DNA of 9,506 nt from Flavobacteriales bacterium (lineage in GTDB: Bacteria; Bacteroidota; Bacteroidia; Flavobacteriales; UBA7430). The stretch covers positions 1 to 9,506 of the forward strand of contig JANXFM010000047.1 of NCBI GenBank assembly GCA_024959975.1. Reading direction: 5' to 3'. This document shows positions 1-7,202 of this stretch, one piece after another. How positions within the stretch are numbered: the first letter of the stretch is position 1; each line of letters opens with the position of its first letter. The notes below the pieces were generated by a model. The model had not been told where the DNA came from. It saw nothing but the letters and a program-made list of their open reading frames with translations, and ran no database searches. Made by a program: the position numbers and the translations under genes.

Positions 1-281
1 TACTGAAGCTCTCCATTTCCCCAGCCCCATTCACCATTTCCAATATCATGAACCCATTTTGAATCATCTAAAGTCGATCCATTAAATTCATCTTGAAAAA
101 TAAGGGTACCCCCTTCATGATATTCACAACTATAATCATCCACAACTGCCCAATCATCATAATTTGACGCAGTAATATCTGTACAACCGGACGGAGGTGT
201 AGGTTCATCACATGCCCACCAAACCAATGGAAGTGAAATCATAAAGATTATTAGTGCTTTTTTGGGGTGTTTTAGAATCAT
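1..281 (-). CDS. GH16 endo-beta-glucanase lipoprotein, N-terminal part (runs off window edge)
   Basis: Partial gene; 93 residues are visible and the catalytic part lies beyond position 1. The ATG at 281-279 is the first start after an in-frame stop (TAA nine bases upstream), so the start is well fixed. Residues 1-24 form a lipoprotein signal (MILKHPKK, a hydrophobic stretch, then LVWWAC with Cys24 as the lipid anchor). Residues 32-54 are a single Cys/Asp module (GCTDITASNYD, then VDDYSCEY), the same type as the repeats at 8878-9506. The GH16 fold starts at about residue 60 with FQDEFNG and DDSKW and reaches GWGNGELQY, which matches the neighbour at 391-1197 closely. By family knowledge it hydrolyses internal beta-1,3 (or mixed-linkage) glucan bonds at the cell surface. 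The catalytic glutamates are not in view, so activity is inferred. It is a tandem paralogue of the upstream GH16 gene but may have its own promoter in the 109-bp gap. Confidence 0.88.
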   Translation of the reverse strand, partial: MILKHPKKALIIFMISLPLVWWACDEPTPPSGCTDITASNYDDWAVVDDYSCEYHEGGTLIFQDEFNGSTLDDSKWVHDIGNGEWGWGNGELQ

Positions 282-390
282 CTTAGGTGTTATTTTGTGG
301 AGCACAAATTTACTTTATTTTTAATGAAAAAAATAATTTGTATCACGTATTTAGTAGGGAAATAAGGGGATTAGGTATTAAATCAAAGCA
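282..390 (-). other. 109-bp AT-rich intergenic region between the two GH16 genes
   Basis: This is the longest non-coding stretch in the window and the only gap over 20 bp downstream of the operon start. It is strongly AT-rich and contains a candidate promoter box at 305-312. I see no convincing GC-rich terminator hairpin after the stop codon at 391, so read-through from the operon into the second GH16 gene remains possible. No small gene or RNA is evident. Confidence 0.6.
305..312 (-). promoter_or_regulatory. Candidate Bacteroidota -7 promoter box (TAnnTTTG)
   Basis: On the minus strand the sequence reads TAAATTTG, an exact match to the Bacteroidetes primary-sigma -7 consensus TAnnTTTG. It lies 23 nt before the ATG of the partial GH16 gene, so a start site a few bases downstream would give a short leader of roughly 15-20 nt. 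The partner -33 TTG is not clear: at the expected spacing (about 19-21 nt) there is only a T-run. The match is short and sits in AT-rich DNA, so chance is a real alternative. Confidence 0.35.
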
Positions 391-1197
391 TCATTTATAC
401 ACTCGAATCCAATCGATTTCCATTGTGGATGGAAAAACTGTATTTACATTGGGTTCGTTGTCTCCTGATATGGCAAGATTTAGGATCAAATACCACTGAT
501 TGGAATTAAATGGCCAAACTTGATTTGGATAGCTGTTGGGAGTAACTTCAAAGACTTTTACATCATCGACATACCAGGCAATATAGTCGTATTTCCATTG
601 AACTTCGTAGATGTGAAATTGGTCTGCGTAGGAACCATTAGAACTATTTTTTTCAAAGTTTTTAAAGACGCTATTGCCGGGGCATTTACCAAGGTGTGCA
701 GCTCCTGTAGTTTGTTGGGTAGTAGCATTAGTACCCCATTGCTCCATAATATCAATTTCACCATCACAGGGCCAATCTCCACCGGAGGGTAACATCCAAA
801 ATGCCGGCCAAAAGCCCTGACCGTCAATCGTTTTTATTCGAGCTTGTATTTTTCCGTATCTAAAGGTAAACTTATCGTCAGTTTTAATTCTTGACGAGGT
901 GTAGTTTTTACCACCAAAAGACTGATTTTTAGCAGTTATTTTTAAAGAGCCATTACTAACCGAGGTGTTTTCTCCTCTGTAATATTGTAGCTCTCCATTC
1001 CCCCACCCCCACAAACCGTATTGGGATCCGGTTCCGGTTTCATGAGTCCATTTTGAAAGGTCTAAATGATCTCCATTAAATTCATCTTCAAACAAAAGAA
1101 CCTCTTCTGGTGGAGCCGGCTGTTCACAGGCCCACCAAGTAAGAGGTAATATCGTAAGCAAGAAAATGACTACTTGCTTAAGTTTTATTTTGTGCAT
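391..1197 (-). CDS. GH16 family endo-beta-1,3-glucanase (laminarinase-like) lipoprotein
   Basis: 268 residues, a full-length single-domain GH16 enzyme. Residues 1-24 are a lipoprotein signal ending in LTWWAC (Cys24 is the predicted lipid anchor), followed by a short EQPAPPEE linker, so it is likely surface- or outer-membrane-anchored. The jelly-roll domain runs from about residue 34 (LLFEDEFNG) to the end (IDWIRVYK). The active site is GEIDIMEQWG: Glu147 nucleophile, Asp149, and Glu152 acid/base. The extra Met151 gives the bulged E-x-D-x-x-E form typical of laminarinases rather than lichenases. FWPAFWMLP (129-137) and NLAISG (240-245) are further family motifs. Substrate is inferred as beta-1,3-glucan or a related beta-glucan. 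Its ATG directly follows the stop codon of the upstream gene (TAAATG), so translation is probably coupled. It is the last gene of the compact run starting at 8552 and is followed by a paralogue at 281-1. Confidence 0.95.
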   Translation of the reverse strand: MHKIKLKQVVIFLLTILPLTWWACEQPAPPEEVLLFEDEFNGDHLDLSKWTHETGTGSQYGLWGWGNGELQYYRGENTSVSNGSLKITAKNQSFGGKNYTSSRIKTDDKFTFRYGKIQARIKTIDGQGFWPAFWMLPSGGDWPCDGEIDIMEQWGTNATTQQTTGAAHLGKCPGNSVFKNFEKNSSNGSYADQFHIYEVQWKYDYIAWYVDDVKVFEVTPNSYPNQVWPFNSNQWYLILNLAISGDNEPNVNTVFPSTMEIDWIRVYK

Positions 1198-2481
1198 TTA
1201 TTTGAGTGGTGTAATAGTCATGTCACCCCAAAGCGCAGGCTTCGCATAAAAACCATCTTTTCCTCCGGAATTCCACTTGTATTGCATCTCTCTTTTACTT
1301 CCATCTGCAGAGCTCTTGCCTACTGCAAATTCAATTTGATAATTGACATCTTTTATGAAAGGCTCTGCGTCCAGAGAACTTAAAGGCACCTTGAATTCAA
1401 ATTGATACGAGTCTCCATCTTTTACTTCAGCGACTGCAATCTCATTAATTACTTTTGAGTCTCTGTAATCCCAGGCGATCTTATTTTGAAGATTTACGAC
1501 AAAGTGTTTATCGCTAGAGCTCATAAATGGTCTCTTTTTATTGATCTTGTGATTTGTAGAGAGGGCAACTTCAAAAGCGTCTCCATTCCACATACCTCCA
1601 TCTTCAAATGGATTGATCATAGCTTGATTACTTTCAAAACTTAACAGAAAATAGAGGTTTTCATCATCAGACAAAGATTTCACTTTGTAGGTAGAAAATT
1701 CAACTTCTTGCGCATGTCCCCAAGCATCCTCATCACTTTGTCCATCAATGCTAAGGTTTAAGCTTTCTGCATGAGCAATTTCAACTCTTTTGGTGAAACC
1801 ACCTTTAAAGGGAATTACGTTGATCTCTTTTACGTACAGATCACCCCCTGCTTCAAACTGAACGATCATCTGTTTGATGTTAGACATGTCTATGTTCGGA
1901 GCAATGTCCCATTCAAATTCAGCCAGAGGTAAAATGATGTTTGTCCATCCCTCATCTCTGATGACTCCATTCTCGATAACGTGAGGATGGAATCCGATCC
2001 ACAATTGATTATCTCCATAATCTTCAAGACATGCTGCTAAAGGAAGCGATTTCAAGTCTCCTTTTACGGAACGTACTTTTAATTGAATGGCCGCCTTATT
2101 GGTGATCTGGCTGAGGTCTTTACCAGACCAACCGTCCCATCCTAAGCCCATTCCCATCCAGGAACAGTCTCCTGCTTTTTTATCCCAGGTCCAACGCATC
2201 GCAGATTCAACGATAGCTTCACCGGATTCATCTAATTCGGGAGTAATGAAATAGGCACTGGTAATATCCAAACAAGCTTTTGTCTCGATCTCAGGTGGTT
2301 TACTGAACCAGTGTTCACCATTTAGTTTACCCTCAAAAACGTTTAGAGCATAAAAGTTTTCAATTCCCTCGGGGATTTCTTGTTCTGCAGGCGCATCAAA
2401 AATCGCTTGCTGTTTCATCTGGATACATGAAGACAAAAAGGTCGTAACAACCAGAAGAGGTATAATTATTTTATCCTTCAT
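1198..2481 (-). CDS. Surface-type lipoprotein with two carbohydrate-binding-like domains (CBM9-like C-terminus)
   Basis: 427 residues. MKDKIIIPLLVVTTFLSSC is a clear lipoprotein signal with LSSC lipobox, Cys19. Residues about 40-225 look like a galactose-binding-type beta-sandwich (CBM11/CIA30-like), rich in exposed-looking tryptophans (RWTWD at 96-100, Trp108, Trp115, Trp118) and ending in the strand-like pattern IKQMIVQFEAGGDLYVKEINVI. Residues about 240-427 match the CBM9-like pattern: LSIDGQSDEDAWGHA, then DDENLYFLLSFES, then WNGDAFEVAL. No catalytic motif is seen, so I call it a glycan-binding lipoprotein, by position a partner of the GH16 enzymes and barrels. It starts 4 nt after the stop of the 2486-3472 gene and abuts the GH16 start. 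The domain calls are by eye; the CBM9-like one is firmer than the N-terminal one. The ligand is unknown, with beta-glucan inferred from context. Confidence 0.82.
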   Translation of the reverse strand: MKDKIIIPLLVVTTFLSSCIQMKQQAIFDAPAEQEIPEGIENFYALNVFEGKLNGEHWFSKPPEIETKACLDITSAYFITPELDESGEAIVESAMRWTWDKKAGDCSWMGMGLGWDGWSGKDLSQITNKAAIQLKVRSVKGDLKSLPLAACLEDYGDNQLWIGFHPHVIENGVIRDEGWTNIILPLAEFEWDIAPNIDMSNIKQMIVQFEAGGDLYVKEINVIPFKGGFTKRVEIAHAESLNLSIDGQSDEDAWGHAQEVEFSTYKVKSLSDDENLYFLLSFESNQAMINPFEDGGMWNGDAFEVALSTNHKINKKRPFMSSSDKHFVVNLQNKIAWDYRDSKVINEIAVAEVKDGDSYQFEFKVPLSSLDAEPFIKDVNYQIEFAVGKSSADGSKREMQYKWNSGGKDGFYAKPALWGDMTITPLK

Positions 2482-2485
2482 GCGC

Positions 2486-3472
2486 TTACGGATTTAGAGG
2501 TTCATTTTCTGTGAAAATCATGTAATCCATATCAACTTGGCTAAATCCGGTTGAAGGATCTGCAAGGAGAAGTATATCAATATAGTTCAGTAAATTTGGA
2601 TTGTGAACTCCATTTCCTTTTGGCTCAGCAGCATTTTCACCACCAGCGAGCAAGTCAGAATATTTTACAGAGATCTGTTGCCATCCATAATCTAAATCAT
2701 CAAACCATAGTGTGTACTCATCTTCGATACCATCAGAAAAAACACCGTCGTTATTGTCATCCTCTTTAAATCGAATGAGAAGTTTTGAATTGGTAATTCC
2801 TTCCGGAAGGTTAAGTAATACATTGAAATAAACCTTGTCCGCATTTTCAGGCAGTTCAACAAATGTTGAACTTCCATATGCAGAAGCAGGGATATTCACC
2901 ATTCCAATCAACCAGTCCCAACCACATGTTCCAGCCATGTTGTAAAAGCTGTTGCCTTGTGGGGCACCATCTGTTGCTGTACTGAAATTCACGCCAGATT
3001 GGAAAAAATGTTCCCAATTAGGATTAAAACCGTCTTCGAAATCAGAGATTAAAAATCCTTCATTGGTTTTAACTGTTTTTACAGCCAACGTTTCAGTAAG
3101 TGTTACCGAATCAGATGGGATGAACAATTCTACGGAACAAGCTTCTTCTTTAAACATCGGGAAAATGGTCGTTGACCCATCCCAAAGTGCAGTTTCGTAG
3201 TCTAGTTCTTTAGAAAATCCTGTAATTAATTTTTGAGCTCCTGAAGTATTTCCGGTAATGGTTAGCTCCCAATTTACAGATTTAGAAAACTCAGCTGTAA
3301 ATGTAGTCGTTTCACCTGCGGCAAAATCTACACTTCTATTGCTGACATCTAATGCTTGTTTTACTGAAAAATCTCCATATATATCAAAAAGAGAAGGCCC
3401 TTCAGTTGATATATCGCGTTCACAGGAAGATAGAACAGTTGCTAAAATGAGTATTGAAAATATGTGTTTCAT
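2486..3472 (-). CDS. Putative surface glycan-binding lipoprotein (Ig-like plus jelly-roll domain)
   Basis: 328 residues. MKHIFSILILATVLSSC is a lipoprotein signal with lipobox LSSC, Cys17. The acidic CERD after the cysteine would suit surface export in Bacteroidota, though this is weak evidence. Residues about 30-135 look like an Ig-like or PKD-like beta domain (VDFAAGETTTFTAEFSKSVNWELTITG). Residues about 140-322 look like a galactose-binding-type jelly roll starting at ISDFEDGFNPNWEHFFQSG and ending at VDMDYMIF. An acidic loop (EDDNNDGVFSDGIEDE, 237-252) is a possible calcium site. I see no enzyme motif. The architecture of an anchored lipoprotein with an Ig-like spacer and a terminal binding domain resembles surface glycan-binding proteins of polysaccharide loci. 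It lies 17 nt after the barrel gene at 3490-5232 and 4 nt before the CBM9-like lipoprotein. The binding role is inferred from fold and context, not from a recognised family. Confidence 0.75.
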   Translation of the reverse strand: MKHIFSILILATVLSSCERDISTEGPSLFDIYGDFSVKQALDVSNRSVDFAAGETTTFTAEFSKSVNWELTITGNTSGAQKLITGFSKELDYETALWDGSTTIFPMFKEEACSVELFIPSDSVTLTETLAVKTVKTNEGFLISDFEDGFNPNWEHFFQSGVNFSTATDGAPQGNSFYNMAGTCGWDWLIGMVNIPASAYGSSTFVELPENADKVYFNVLLNLPEGITNSKLLIRFKEDDNNDGVFSDGIEDEYTLWFDDLDYGWQQISVKYSDLLAGGENAAEPKGNGVHNPNLLNYIDILLLADPSTGFSQVDMDYMIFTENEPLNP

Positions 3473-3489
3473 GGTCGTAATTTTTTTTG

Positions 3490-5232
3490 TTAAAACTTCA
3501 TTTTAAATGCGACTGCAATTCGGTTGAAGCCGTAATCAGGTTTTTCTTCCAATCTAGAATTGTCCAAATTGAAGTATTTTGAATTACTCCAGTTGTATTC
3601 TTGCCACAATATCTGCAAGTCATTATTTTCATTGAACATGTATCGAAGACCAACGCCTGTGATCGTTTCTGATAAATCAACCTCGTAAGGGACTAAATTT
3701 TTAATCTCATCGAATTGATTTCGATCAGCAATTTGATCATTACCGGTAGAAACAAAGCTTTCATAGCCTGCCATCAAATCTAAGTCTCCAGTCAGCTGAA
3801 TGGTAATTCCAGCATTTATTCTTTGTGAATTCAAGTCTGAATTAGCTTCAGGAAGTAAACTGCTTGTTCTTTTGGTTTGAGTTTGGATGTATCCCAATTG
3901 AACAAGAACTTTACGATCAAATCCTTCGATGAATTGGTGTACATTCACCTCCGACTGGGCAGAAATGGTGTTGTATTTCCGTAAGTCATCAATACCTTGA
4001 CCAATAACATCTGAAAGCATTCCATAATCCAAGTTTACGGTATAACGTCCCTGGTCATCTACTCGAGCTAAAGAGAAGTCAAATCCTTTTCTGTTTGGCG
4101 TTGCCAATCCGTAAGGATCAACATTGTTGTACTGTGGGTAGTAGTTGTCAAGACCTTCTGAAATCTTTGTATTGTAGATAGAAGCGTCGTTGTAAATATC
4201 CCACATACCTATTGGACGTACAATTTCATTATTGGTGTATCGTGTATAGAATGAAGATTGAGTTGTATATTTCAGTCTTCTTGCCTGAGCACCTACACTT
4301 CTAAATTCAGGACCAACGTTTCGGTAAGCCATGCTTAAGGTTACATCGAATGGTTTAAGATCAGCACTCAATTTAGCATAGTTAAAAAAGTCTTCATTTA
4401 CAGGTGCTGTAGCGTGATTTTCAATGCTTGATCTTGAGACACCACTTTCTCCTGTAAGCTCCAGATCTACATCATTCAATTCTGTGCTGAATTTGTATGT
4501 TCCCGTTACTACAGGATTTTCAAACTGTTCTGTGCTTTTTGAAGTTCCAGCAATATCCATTAGGTTTATGTAGTTTACACCTGCAGAAAAGTGTTTGCTC
4601 TGCACCATGGTTACATTACCCCCAAAAAACAATCGGTCATCAGTAGCGCCTCCACCAAAATTAAGTCTGGAGCTGAACATGTTGAATTGCAATTCTTCAA
4701 TCCCTTCTCTGAAACTTAGAGAAAAGTCGGTTGCAATTCCCTGTTGTCTCCAAGAATTGTTGTTGTCATAGAAGAGGTCGTAATGAAAGATATCTGCATA
4801 CATATTGAAAATGTCTAGCGAATTTTCATACAACTCCTCTGTGTTGTTATAGAATGTAAAAGGAGTAAGCTTATAGTTGATATCACCAATTTGGTAACGA
4901 ACCGAGTTAGCGATCAAACCTTTCAAATAAAGCTCACGTACATCGAAGGTAATTCCTGAACCCCAGAAACCACCATATTCGTTTCTAACTCTTAAAGTCG
5001 TTCGAATAAATGTGTTTTTGTTCGGACGAATATTAGCAGAAAGGTCTACCAGGGTATGTCCGTATTCAGATTTTGGAGCTGTGGTACTGTCTCCAACCTG
5101 ACTGTTTAATTCATCAAGGTTGAACAAGCCACGGGCAGTTCCCGAAACCCAAAATTTCTTTTGGTTCTCCTGCGAAAAAGCAGAAGCTGAAAAAAGTAAT
5201 AAAAGTGCGGTTAATAGGATATTTTTTGCCAT
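3490..5232 (-). CDS. Outer-membrane beta-barrel protein, porin-like (580 aa), second of a pair
   Basis: 580 residues. The signal peptide is MAKNILLTALLLLFSASAFS, with cleavage near Ser20/Gln21. The rest alternates polar and hydrophobic residues with many aromatics, typical of transmembrane beta-strands, and ends in AVAFKMKF. A terminal Phe on the last strand is the usual barrel-assembly signal. There is no TonB box, no plug-like N-terminal domain and no SusC-like length (about 1000 residues), so this is not a TonB-dependent transporter. Its last ~59 residues (GVGLRYMFNENNDLQILW onward) resemble the end of the upstream barrel at 5232-7184, as does an early RPNKNT segment, suggesting distant paralogy. 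The ATG overlaps the upstream stop by one base (TAATG), so the two barrels are probably made in a fixed ratio. A role in moving glucan or oligosaccharides across the outer membrane is inferred from context. Confidence 0.8.
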   Translation of the reverse strand: MAKNILLTALLLLFSASAFSQENQKKFWVSGTARGLFNLDELNSQVGDSTTAPKSEYGHTLVDLSANIRPNKNTFIRTTLRVRNEYGGFWGSGITFDVRELYLKGLIANSVRYQIGDINYKLTPFTFYNNTEELYENSLDIFNMYADIFHYDLFYDNNNSWRQQGIATDFSLSFREGIEELQFNMFSSRLNFGGGATDDRLFFGGNVTMVQSKHFSAGVNYINLMDIAGTSKSTEQFENPVVTGTYKFSTELNDVDLELTGESGVSRSSIENHATAPVNEDFFNYAKLSADLKPFDVTLSMAYRNVGPEFRSVGAQARRLKYTTQSSFYTRYTNNEIVRPIGMWDIYNDASIYNTKISEGLDNYYPQYNNVDPYGLATPNRKGFDFSLARVDDQGRYTVNLDYGMLSDVIGQGIDDLRKYNTISAQSEVNVHQFIEGFDRKVLVQLGYIQTQTKRTSSLLPEANSDLNSQRINAGITIQLTGDLDLMAGYESFVSTGNDQIADRNQFDEIKNLVPYEVDLSETITGVGLRYMFNENNDLQILWQEYNWSNSKYFNLDNSRLEEKPDYGFNRIAVAFKMKF

Positions 5233-7184
5233 TAGAATGTTAATTTAAGTTCTAAAATCGTTTCTGTTCCCTTGAATTGATCTCTTTCAAAGTTTTTATC
5301 TTCAAAGCTAAACCATCGGTGTCTGATAAATAAAGCCGTGTTTTTTGCAATGGTGTAATCAAACCCTAACCCGTAACCGTTTCCATATTGGTTACGTGGA
5401 CGATTTGTCTTGATATCTTGTTGCGTATCATAGTTCGCTATGGTTCTTTCCATCCCCACATACCCACTAAGTACAAGTTTACTGTTAAGCGCATAGTAGG
5501 CTTCCAGTTCGTTGCTGTATTGACGAACATAAGCTTCGTCAGTAAGCACCGGTATAGGAGACCATGTTTTTTGTACCGAAGAAAATTTACTCAGTGCAAA
5601 TAAGTATAGTTTTTGTCCAAAGTATTTAGGGTGGTACTTCGCTTGAAGTTCGAATCCACTAAAAGATTTTTTAATTGGAATCGTATCTTGTAGCTTAACG
5701 GTTTCATAAACATCACGGTAAGTAACGGAGTAACGCTCATAAGGACCATCTGCTGTAATAGGATTACCTCCCATTGCCCAACGCCAAATACGTGAGCGCG
5801 TGAGTGCATTTACCGGATGGCCGTAAGTTATAATTTCGCTTATCGCTTCCAATTCCGTGGAAGAACCGATTCCCATAGATAGCTTAAGATCATCAAATTC
5901 TGCTTCTGCATTCAGATTGATTCCTTGACGGTTGTTGGTCATCATACCGATAGGTACCATAGAACTCGCAAAAGGAAGATTTAGGTCTTCTGTGCTTGTT
6001 CCATCCTTTATCGAGGAATTCATGAATATAGAGTTGTTGTTGATGACTTCAGGTGCAATACGAAACAGGTGCGCTTCTAAAGTAAGCTTGTCATCTGCTA
6101 ATTTTGGGGTTTTAATTTTTGTGTGTAATGCTTCACCCCAAGCTTTTGAATAGTCAGGAGAAATGTATCTTCCTGCTCCAAGCTCCATTTTCACATTAAA
6201 TTTCGCAACCGAAAAATGTGACTCAAGCGTCGTGATGTTGAATCCTAAGACATCTTGATTGAGGCTATCAGTGTAGGTGTGGTTGTTAAAGGTGTTTATA
6301 CCAATAAATCCACCCAGGGTACCTTTTCGAAGCTGTCCACCATAAGCGATGTTTGGAAGATTACTCAAGCCTCCATACAGATCTGTTTTACCCACCATTG
6401 CTTTCATGGTTAAGCCTCCGGGTAGGTTACTTCCACTAACGATCAGACCGGTGAAAGGTTTGTGTCCCCAACGAGCATCTTGCGATATATTTCCTCTTTT
6501 GTAAAAGTCAAAATAACGTCGTTCAACACTCGAATCTATTGGATCCCAGGGAGCTCTTTCAAAAACATTATACCTGTTGTATCCTTTATAGGATGCCAGG
6601 GTAAGATCACTCATAGAGGTCCAGTGGATCCCACCGGCTTGTAGTGCGAAGGAACCTACTTTGGTTTCAAAGCTACCGTATAAGTTTATCCCAAGGTGAA
6701 CAATTAAACTTGAAGCTAAGCGCTCTCCGTTAATTGGGTCGTAAATGGAAGGACGGTCAATTTCAGCTACTTTAAATCCGTACTGAGGTCTTACATCTCC
6801 ATGCATAAATTGATACGTGTAGACATCAAATCCCCAAGATGTTTTTTTGGAAGGTCTACCTGAAACACGAAGAGTTAAGGTAGGCATTTGACTATCGTCC
6901 CCAATAAATAAGTTATTGGTTGGATTATCACGATAATTTCCCGGATCAATTACTGTATTTTCACTTGATAGTCCAAGTGTGTTATAGTGCGTGTAGGTTC
7001 CAAGGAATCGGTATTCTCCATTAACTTTAAAGGTATAAAGTTTGGGAGATTCCGATTTCGGAAACAAACCGATATCACTTGTTTCTTCGCTACTTACATC
7101 TTGGTTGTTTTGGGCAAAACCAGAAACACCAAAAAAAGCGAAGTAGGCAAGAAACAGTATTGTTTTTTTCATTTGCTTGTGCAT
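5232..7184 (-). CDS. Outer-membrane beta-barrel protein, porin-like (650 aa), first of a pair
   Basis: 650 residues from the first ATG. A start at Met5 (7172) is an equally good choice and gives the more typical MKKTILFLAYFAFFGVSGFA signal peptide, cleaved near Ala24/Gln25. There is no Shine-Dalgarno motif to decide. The mature part is rich in alternating strands and aromatic residues and ends in LELKLTF, a terminal Phe as expected for an outer-membrane barrel. No plug domain or TonB box is seen, so it is not SusC-like. Landmarks are GRPSKKTSWGFDV (109-121), a long aromatic loop region (GYNRYNVFERAPWD), and RSRIWRWAMGG in the centre. I do not recognise a named family. It starts 18 nt after the stop of the glycoside hydrolase gene and overlaps the next barrel gene by one base. 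Transport or surface scaffolding of glucan is inferred from neighbours only. Confidence 0.78.
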   Translation of the reverse strand: MHKQMKKTILFLAYFAFFGVSGFAQNNQDVSSEETSDIGLFPKSESPKLYTFKVNGEYRFLGTYTHYNTLGLSSENTVIDPGNYRDNPTNNLFIGDDSQMPTLTLRVSGRPSKKTSWGFDVYTYQFMHGDVRPQYGFKVAEIDRPSIYDPINGERLASSLIVHLGINLYGSFETKVGSFALQAGGIHWTSMSDLTLASYKGYNRYNVFERAPWDPIDSSVERRYFDFYKRGNISQDARWGHKPFTGLIVSGSNLPGGLTMKAMVGKTDLYGGLSNLPNIAYGGQLRKGTLGGFIGINTFNNHTYTDSLNQDVLGFNITTLESHFSVAKFNVKMELGAGRYISPDYSKAWGEALHTKIKTPKLADDKLTLEAHLFRIAPEVINNNSIFMNSSIKDGTSTEDLNLPFASSMVPIGMMTNNRQGINLNAEAEFDDLKLSMGIGSSTELEAISEIITYGHPVNALTRSRIWRWAMGGNPITADGPYERYSVTYRDVYETVKLQDTIPIKKSFSGFELQAKYHPKYFGQKLYLFALSKFSSVQKTWSPIPVLTDEAYVRQYSNELEAYYALNSKLVLSGYVGMERTIANYDTQQDIKTNRPRNQYGNGYGLGFDYTIAKNTALFIRHRWFSFEDKNFERDQFKGTETILELKLTF

Positions 7185-7202
7185 ATGTTTAAAATCTGAG
7201 TT

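Noticed and set aside
315..336. AT-only inverted repeat (TTATTTTT / AAAAATAA) as a terminator after the first GH16 gene
   Set aside because: The stem contains only A-T pairs and would be weak. Such palindromes are expected by chance in a spacer this AT-rich.
287..499. 70-codon plus-strand frame overlapping the GH16 intergenic region
   Set aside because: More than half is antisense to the GH16 C-terminus and the rest is AT-rich spacer. No domain or start signal supports it.
1198..3472. One of the two lipoproteins as SusD
   Set aside because: SusD-like proteins are mostly alpha-helical with TPR-like repeats. Both proteins here read as beta-rich Ig/jelly-roll domains.
3490..7184. The two large outer-membrane proteins as SusC-type TonB-dependent transporters
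   Set aside because: They are 580 and 650 residues rather than about 1000, and neither shows a TonB box, a carboxypeptidase-like domain or a plug domain near the N-terminus.
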